Positions 60,775-64,000 of a DNA stretch of 64,000 nt are shown here, in pieces. The translations under genes and the position numbers were made by a program. The DNA is taken from the NCBI GenBank assembly GCA_964371355.1, contig CAYJMG010000005.1, positions 62,001 through 126,000 of the forward strand, in the 5' to 3' direction. Position 1 is the first letter of the stretch; each line of letters begins with the position of its first letter. The notes under the pieces are model-generated. The model was given only the letters and a program-made list of their open reading frames with translations. It did not search any database and had not been told where the DNA came from. Source of the DNA: JACRBR01 sp964371355. GTDB lineage: Bacteria > Chloroflexota > Dehalococcoidia > DSTF01 > JACRBR01.

Positions 60775-61716
60775 ATGCGCAAATTTACACTACTCACAAC
60801 TATCCCGGTGTTCTTGCTCGCCGGACTCATCGTCGCCTGTGGGGGCGACGGTAAGAAGACAGTCGATGTTCCCGGCGGCGGCGAGATCACCGTCAGCGAC
60901 GATCTGCCCGACAACTTCCCGGATGACCTGCCGAAGTACGACGGCGCGAAGGTGCTCGGTAGCGTCACGGGCGAGTCCGAGGGTCAGGAAGGGACGCTCG
61001 TCACCTTCGAGACCGACGACGACATCGACGATGTTGAGGCCTTCTACGAGAGCGAACTCGAGGACAAGGGCTGGAAGAGCGTGTCGACCGGCAGCTTCGG
61101 TGGCGCCGGGCAGTTCGTCGTCACCAAGGGCGACACCGCCGCTTCGGTGTTCATCTCCGAGGTGAACGACAAAGTGACCATTCTCATCACCTATGGCAGC
61201 AAGGCGGACCTCGGCCTCGATGATTCGTCCGACAGCGGTGACGATTCGTCGAGCGATGACAGCGGCGACGACTCATCGAGCGACGACAGCGGCGACGATT
61301 CGTCGAGCGACGACAGCAGCGACGATTCGTCGAGTGACGACTCCGGCGACAGCGGCTCGGCCGAGCTGCCGGACGAGGTTGACCTCGACGACGAATACCC
61401 GAAGGACGAGATCCCGCTGCCCGACGGCGCGCGCGTCACCAGCAGCAGCTCCATTACGGCCGGGGGCCAGCGCACCTTCTACGTCGAGCTGTACGTCAAG
61501 AAGAGCGTCGACGACCTGGAGACGTTCTACAAGGACAAGCTGGAGGGGGCCGGCTACGAGAACTCGTTCTCGACCACGTCCGACGGTGAGTTGTTCCTGT
61601 CATACACGTCGGCCAGCGATGCGAGCAGCATCGCCGGTGTTACCGTGAACATCGGTCCGTCCGACGTCGAGGGCTATTCGAAGGTAAGCCTCTCAATCAC
61701 CAGCCCCGACGAGTAG
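60775..61716 (+). CDS. Lipoprotein with duplicated domain and Ser/Asp-rich linker
   Basis: This 313-aa protein has a lipoprotein signal (VFLLAGLIVACGGDG, lipid Cys about 22) and two similar domains of about 90 residues. Each has LPDNFPDDLPKYDGAKV or YPKDEIPLPDGARV, then DDVEAFYESELEDKGWKS or DDLETFYKDKLEGAGYEN. A Ser/Asp-rich linker built from DDSSSDDSGDDSSS-type units separates them. ATG 60775 is favoured over 60769 by spacing to AAGGAG. No family name is certain; the domain resembles small exported proteins of unknown function. Terminator follows. Confidence 0.8.
   Translation: MRKFTLLTTIPVFLLAGLIVACGGDGKKTVDVPGGGEITVSDDLPDNFPDDLPKYDGAKVLGSVTGESEGQEGTLVTFETDDDIDDVEAFYESELEDKGWKSVSTGSFGGAGQFVVTKGDTAASVFISEVNDKVTILITYGSKADLGLDDSSDSGDDSSSDDSGDDSSSDDSGDDSSSDDSSDDSSSDDSGDSGSAELPDEVDLDDEYPKDEIPLPDGARVTSSSSITAGGQRTFYVELYVKKSVDDLETFYKDKLEGAGYENSFSTTSDGELFLSYTSASDASSIAGVTVNIGPSDVEGYSKVSLSITSPDE
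61225..61350 (+). repeat. 27-nt tandem repeat encoding the Ser/Asp linker
   Basis: Units close to GACGATTCGTCGAGCGATGA repeat about four times in frame with 27-nt spacing and encode DDSSSDDSG. Length variation would change only the linker between the two domains. Confidence 0.75.
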
Positions 61717-61738
61717 GCCGCACCCGGATCCTGTAACG

Positions 61739-61774
61739 AACGGCCCCGGTCGCGCGCCCGGGGCCGTTTTTTTT
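61739..61774 (+). terminator. Strong intrinsic terminator after the lipoprotein gene
   Basis: ACGGCCCCGG and CCGGGGCCGT form a 10-bp GC-rich stem around a short loop, followed by eight T. It lies 23 bp after the stop at 61716. Confidence 0.9.
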
Positions 61775-61840
61775 ACAGCCACCAAGAACCCCCCCCCCAA
61801 GATCTCCGTAGAGGAGGCGCAAGCGCGCATCCTCTACAAC

Positions 61841-63049
61841 GTGCCCAACCTGGAACCTGTCGACACGCCGATCCTGGACGCGCTGGGCCAAGTGACGGCT
61901 GAGGACGTCGTCTCCCCCCTCGATATCCCGCCCCACGACAACACCGGGATGGACGGCTACGCGGTGCGCGCCGCCGACACTGCTGGCGCGTCCGAGGCCA
62001 GCCCCGCCCAACTCCGCGTCGTCGGCGAACTCGCTGCCGGATACCTCTTCGACGGCCGCGTGGGGCCGGGCGAGGCCGTCCGCATCATGACGGGCGCACC
62101 CATACCGCCCGGCGCCGACGCCATCGTGCCCTTCGAGGAGACCGATGAGCCCTCGGGGCGATCGTTCGGCGCCTTCGCGAAGTCCCGTGACGTCGTCGGC
62201 ATCCGGAAGGCCGCGCTCCCCGGCGCGAACATTCGCTACGCCGCCGAGGACGTCCGGCGAGGCCAGGCCATCGTCCCCCGTGGCGCCGTGCTCCACCCGG
62301 CGCAGATCGGCGTGCTGGCCTCGCTGGGCATGGCCACCGTCGGTGTGCACCGCCGGCCCGTCGTCGCCATCCTCAGCACCGGCGACGAAGTCGTCGATCC
62401 CGGGCAGCCGCTACGGCCCGGGCAAATCTACGACAGCAACGCGTACAGCATCTCGGCGATGGTCCACGCCCACGGGGGCATCCCACGACGTCTTGGCATC
62501 GCGAAGGACACCGTCGAGGCGCTGACCGCCCGCCTGCGCGAGGGCCTCGACGCCGACATGCTCGTGACCTCGGCTGGTGTCTCGCGCGGCGACTACGACG
62601 TCGTGAAGGACGTGCTCGCGAAAGAGGGTGAAGTCGACTTCTGGACCGTGCGCATGCGCCCTGGCAAACCGCTTGCGTTCGGCGCCTTCGTCTCCGGCGA
62701 CCGCCGCGTCCCGCACATCGGCCTGCCCGGCAACCCCGTCAGTTCGATGGTGTCGTTCGAACTCTTCGGCCGGCCTGCAATCTTCAGGATGCTGGGCCGC
62801 GCCGACTGGCAGCGGCCGGTCGTGCGCGCCGTCGCCGACGAGCCGATTCCCAATACGGACGGCCGCCGGGTGTACGCGCGCGCCATCCTCACGCAGCGCG
62901 ACGGCGCCTGGCACGCCGCTCTTACAGGGCCCCAGGGCTCCGGCATCCTCACCTCGATGGCGCAGGCCAACGCCCTCGCCGTCGTCCCGGAGCACGTCCT
63001 CGGCATCCATCCCGGCGAAGAGGTCGACTGCCTCCTGATCGACGACTAA
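61841..63049 (+). CDS. moeA: Molybdopterin molybdenumtransferase MoeA
   Basis: MoeA inserts molybdate into adenylated molybdopterin. The protein shows LGQVTAEDVVSPLDIPPHDNTGMDGYAVRA, then RIMTGAPIPPGADAIVPFE, the MoCF domain with STGDEVVDPGQ, TSAGVSRGDYDVVKD and GLPGNPVSSMVSFELF. The frame reads back in homology to about 61799 (ISVEEAQARILYN) but has no start codon there, because a 10-C run (61789-61798) precedes it. The GTG at 61841 is the first start available and is probably not the true one. The real N-terminus may be upstream of the run. Confidence 0.9.
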   Translation: MPNLEPVDTPILDALGQVTAEDVVSPLDIPPHDNTGMDGYAVRAADTAGASEASPAQLRVVGELAAGYLFDGRVGPGEAVRIMTGAPIPPGADAIVPFEETDEPSGRSFGAFAKSRDVVGIRKAALPGANIRYAAEDVRRGQAIVPRGAVLHPAQIGVLASLGMATVGVHRRPVVAILSTGDEVVDPGQPLRPGQIYDSNAYSISAMVHAHGGIPRRLGIAKDTVEALTARLREGLDADMLVTSAGVSRGDYDVVKDVLAKEGEVDFWTVRMRPGKPLAFGAFVSGDRRVPHIGLPGNPVSSMVSFELFGRPAIFRMLGRADWQRPVVRAVADEPIPNTDGRRVYARAILTQRDGAWHAALTGPQGSGILTSMAQANALAVVPEHVLGIHPGEEVDCLLIDD

Positions 63050-63086
63050 CCCTGTCCCCTGTCGCCTGCGAAGTACCGAACTACCC

Positions 63087-63362
63087 CTACATCTCGACGC
63101 CGAACCGCCCGAAGCCGCCTGACGCCTCGCTCCAGTTGAAGTCCACGCTCTCCACGCGCGAGAACCGGGGGCCTTCGTACAGCGCGCGCAGCAGCTCCTC
63201 CAGCAACGCCTCCTCGCCTTCCGCCACCACCTCGACCGACTGGCCGTCGTCGCCGTTACGCACATAGCCAGTCACGGCGCGTCGCGTCGCCTCGTGCCGT
63301 ACGAACTCACGGAACCCCACACCCTGCACCCGCCCCACGACAATCGCGTGCAGCCGGGTCAT
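63087..63362 (-). CDS. acyP: Acylphosphatase
   Basis: This 91-aa protein has the acylphosphatase core GRVQGVGFREFVRHEA (catalytic Arg near residue 18) and GYVRNGDDGQSVEVVAEG (catalytic Asn near residue 36). It hydrolyses carboxyl-phosphate bonds such as acetyl phosphate. ATG 63362 has AGGAGG upstream. It lies 18 bp downstream of the Gmad2 gene on the same strand. Confidence 0.95.
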   Translation of the reverse strand: MTRLHAIVVGRVQGVGFREFVRHEATRRAVTGYVRNGDDGQSVEVVAEGEEALLEELLRALYEGPRFSRVESVDFNWSEASGGFGRFGVEM

Positions 63363-63380
63363 GTCGGCCTCCTGCCGCCC

Positions 63381-64000
63381 TCAGAGCTCCTTGAAAAACG
63401 AGACCGCGAACACGTTCTCCACAGAGCCGTCCTTCGCGCTGATCGAGTACGCCACCGCCTCGAACACTCCGGCGGGTAGCGTGCTCACGTCGAACGACGT
63501 CGTCCACGAACCCCTGCCCGGCGCGCCCACCGTCTGCACTGTTTTCGTCGCCAGCACGGCCCCGGAAGGGTCCCGCAGGTCGACCAGCAGCGAACCCTCG
63601 AACACGCTCGCCGTCCCGCTGACGCTGATCAGCGACTGCGCGATCGTGCGGTGCCCGCAGGCTGGCGATTCAATCACGATCGGTGGCAGCGTGGCGCTCA
63701 CGGTGACCGTCCGCGACACGACATTCTCCTCCGAACCGTCCTTCGCGCTGCGGCTGAAGGCGCGCAACGTCACCGGCTGGTCCGACGACGGCGGCGCGAA
63801 CGCCAGTGTCGTCGACCAGGTCCCCAGCGTACCCGTCCCAGACGTCGCCTGAACGTTGCGTTCGCACAACAGGCCCGTGGAGTCGACGGCCTGCACGACG
63901 AGTGCCGCCTCAAATACGTTCGCCTCCCCCGATATCTCGAACGGCACCGTCACCGCCGCGTCCTCCGAAGGCGCCACGATCTTGATCGCCGCGCTCTCGG
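63381..64000 (-). CDS. Gmad2-repeat (Ig-like) protein, 5' end outside window
   Basis: The visible 206 codons hold two Ig-like Gmad2 domains: VPFEISGEANVFEAALVVQAVD with GSEENVVSRTVTV, and LISVSGTASVFEGSLLVDLRD with DGSVENVFAVSFFKEL at the end. Gmad2 domains occur in extracytoplasmic proteins, often with a GerMN domain or lipoprotein signal, which would lie beyond 64000. The gene ends at 63381. The frame is open through the window edge, so the N-terminus and anchor are unknown. Confidence 0.8.
   Translation of the reverse strand, partial: ESAAIKIVAPSEDAAVTVPFEISGEANVFEAALVVQAVDSTGLLCERNVQATSGTGTLGTWSTTLAFAPPSSDQPVTLRAFSRSAKDGSEENVVSRTVTVSATLPPIVIESPACGHRTIAQSLISVSGTASVFEGSLLVDLRDPSGAVLATKTVQTVGAPGRGSWTTSFDVSTLPAGVFEAVAYSISAKDGSVENVFAVSFFKEL

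Overview
The window is a GC-rich bacterial chromosome segment that fits a free-living member of the Chloroflexota (possibly Dehalococcoidia-related). This placement is an inference from gene content: paired luciferase-like F420-type oxidoreductases, F420/FMN split-barrel proteins, a two-subunit 2-oxoacid:ferredoxin oxidoreductase, DUF4331 and DUF3179 proteins, many lipoproteins and no outer-membrane machinery. No rRNA or tRNA gene was found, so the placement is not firm. Genes are dense on both strands, with many 4-nt stop/start overlaps. I see no phage, insertion sequence or CRISPR array.

Layout. 1-4.3 kb: extradiol-dioxygenase-like protein with a MarR regulator, a divergent split-barrel/YCII pair, and a secreted esterase. 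4.3-9.7 kb: ABC-F ATPase, Tat-exported metallo-beta-lactamase-fold protein, a repeat-filled 600-bp gap, and two tandem LLM oxidoreductases. 9.7-16.2 kb: korA/korB flanked by two CBS-domain proteins, a stand-alone Lrp-type sensor domain and a class-III aminotransferase. 16.3-18.6 kb: GYD and TPR proteins and a cation exchanger behind what looks like a complete Mn2+ (yybP-ykoY) riboswitch with its own terminator. 19-24.3 kb: degenerate J-domain protein, GGDEF cyclase, C-terminal processing protease, smpB, a lipoprotein and the tmRNA gene.

24.3-31.5 kb holds the most unusual set: TetR regulator, ureohydrolase, a large cytoplasmic type-II-like molybdopterin oxidoreductase, an AprA/fumarate-reductase-type flavoprotein, a 2[4Fe-4S] ferredoxin and a MarR regulator. 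The iron-sulfur and haem subunits usual for that enzyme family are absent. 31.7-35.7 kb is a thiol-redox cluster (TlpA-like, DUF3179, truncated thioredoxin, CcdA, glutaredoxin-like, CRP-family regulator) with a perfect CRP-type palindrome in its divergent promoter region. 35.8-38.7 kb: plsY-degV-flavin disulfide reductase operon.

39-46.4 kb: membrane cyclophilin, GH32 fructosidase, XRE regulator, a CSLREA/beta-helix surface protein with a sortase-like tail, and an SGNH hydrolase. 46.5-51.5 kb: NicO-type metal transporter, DUF4331 protein and TPR protein. 51.9-57.8 kb: GNAT protein, glcD-glcE-glcF and a nucleoside phosphorylase in one operon. 57.9-64 kb: kinase fusion, PfkB kinase, duplicated-domain lipoprotein, moeA, acylphosphatase and a Gmad2-repeat protein running off the end. 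The genes for molybdenum cofactor insertion (moeA) and for a molybdoenzyme both occur here, though 32 kb apart. Long C and G runs near 22.2 kb and 61.8 kb look like assembly artefacts and blur two gene ends.
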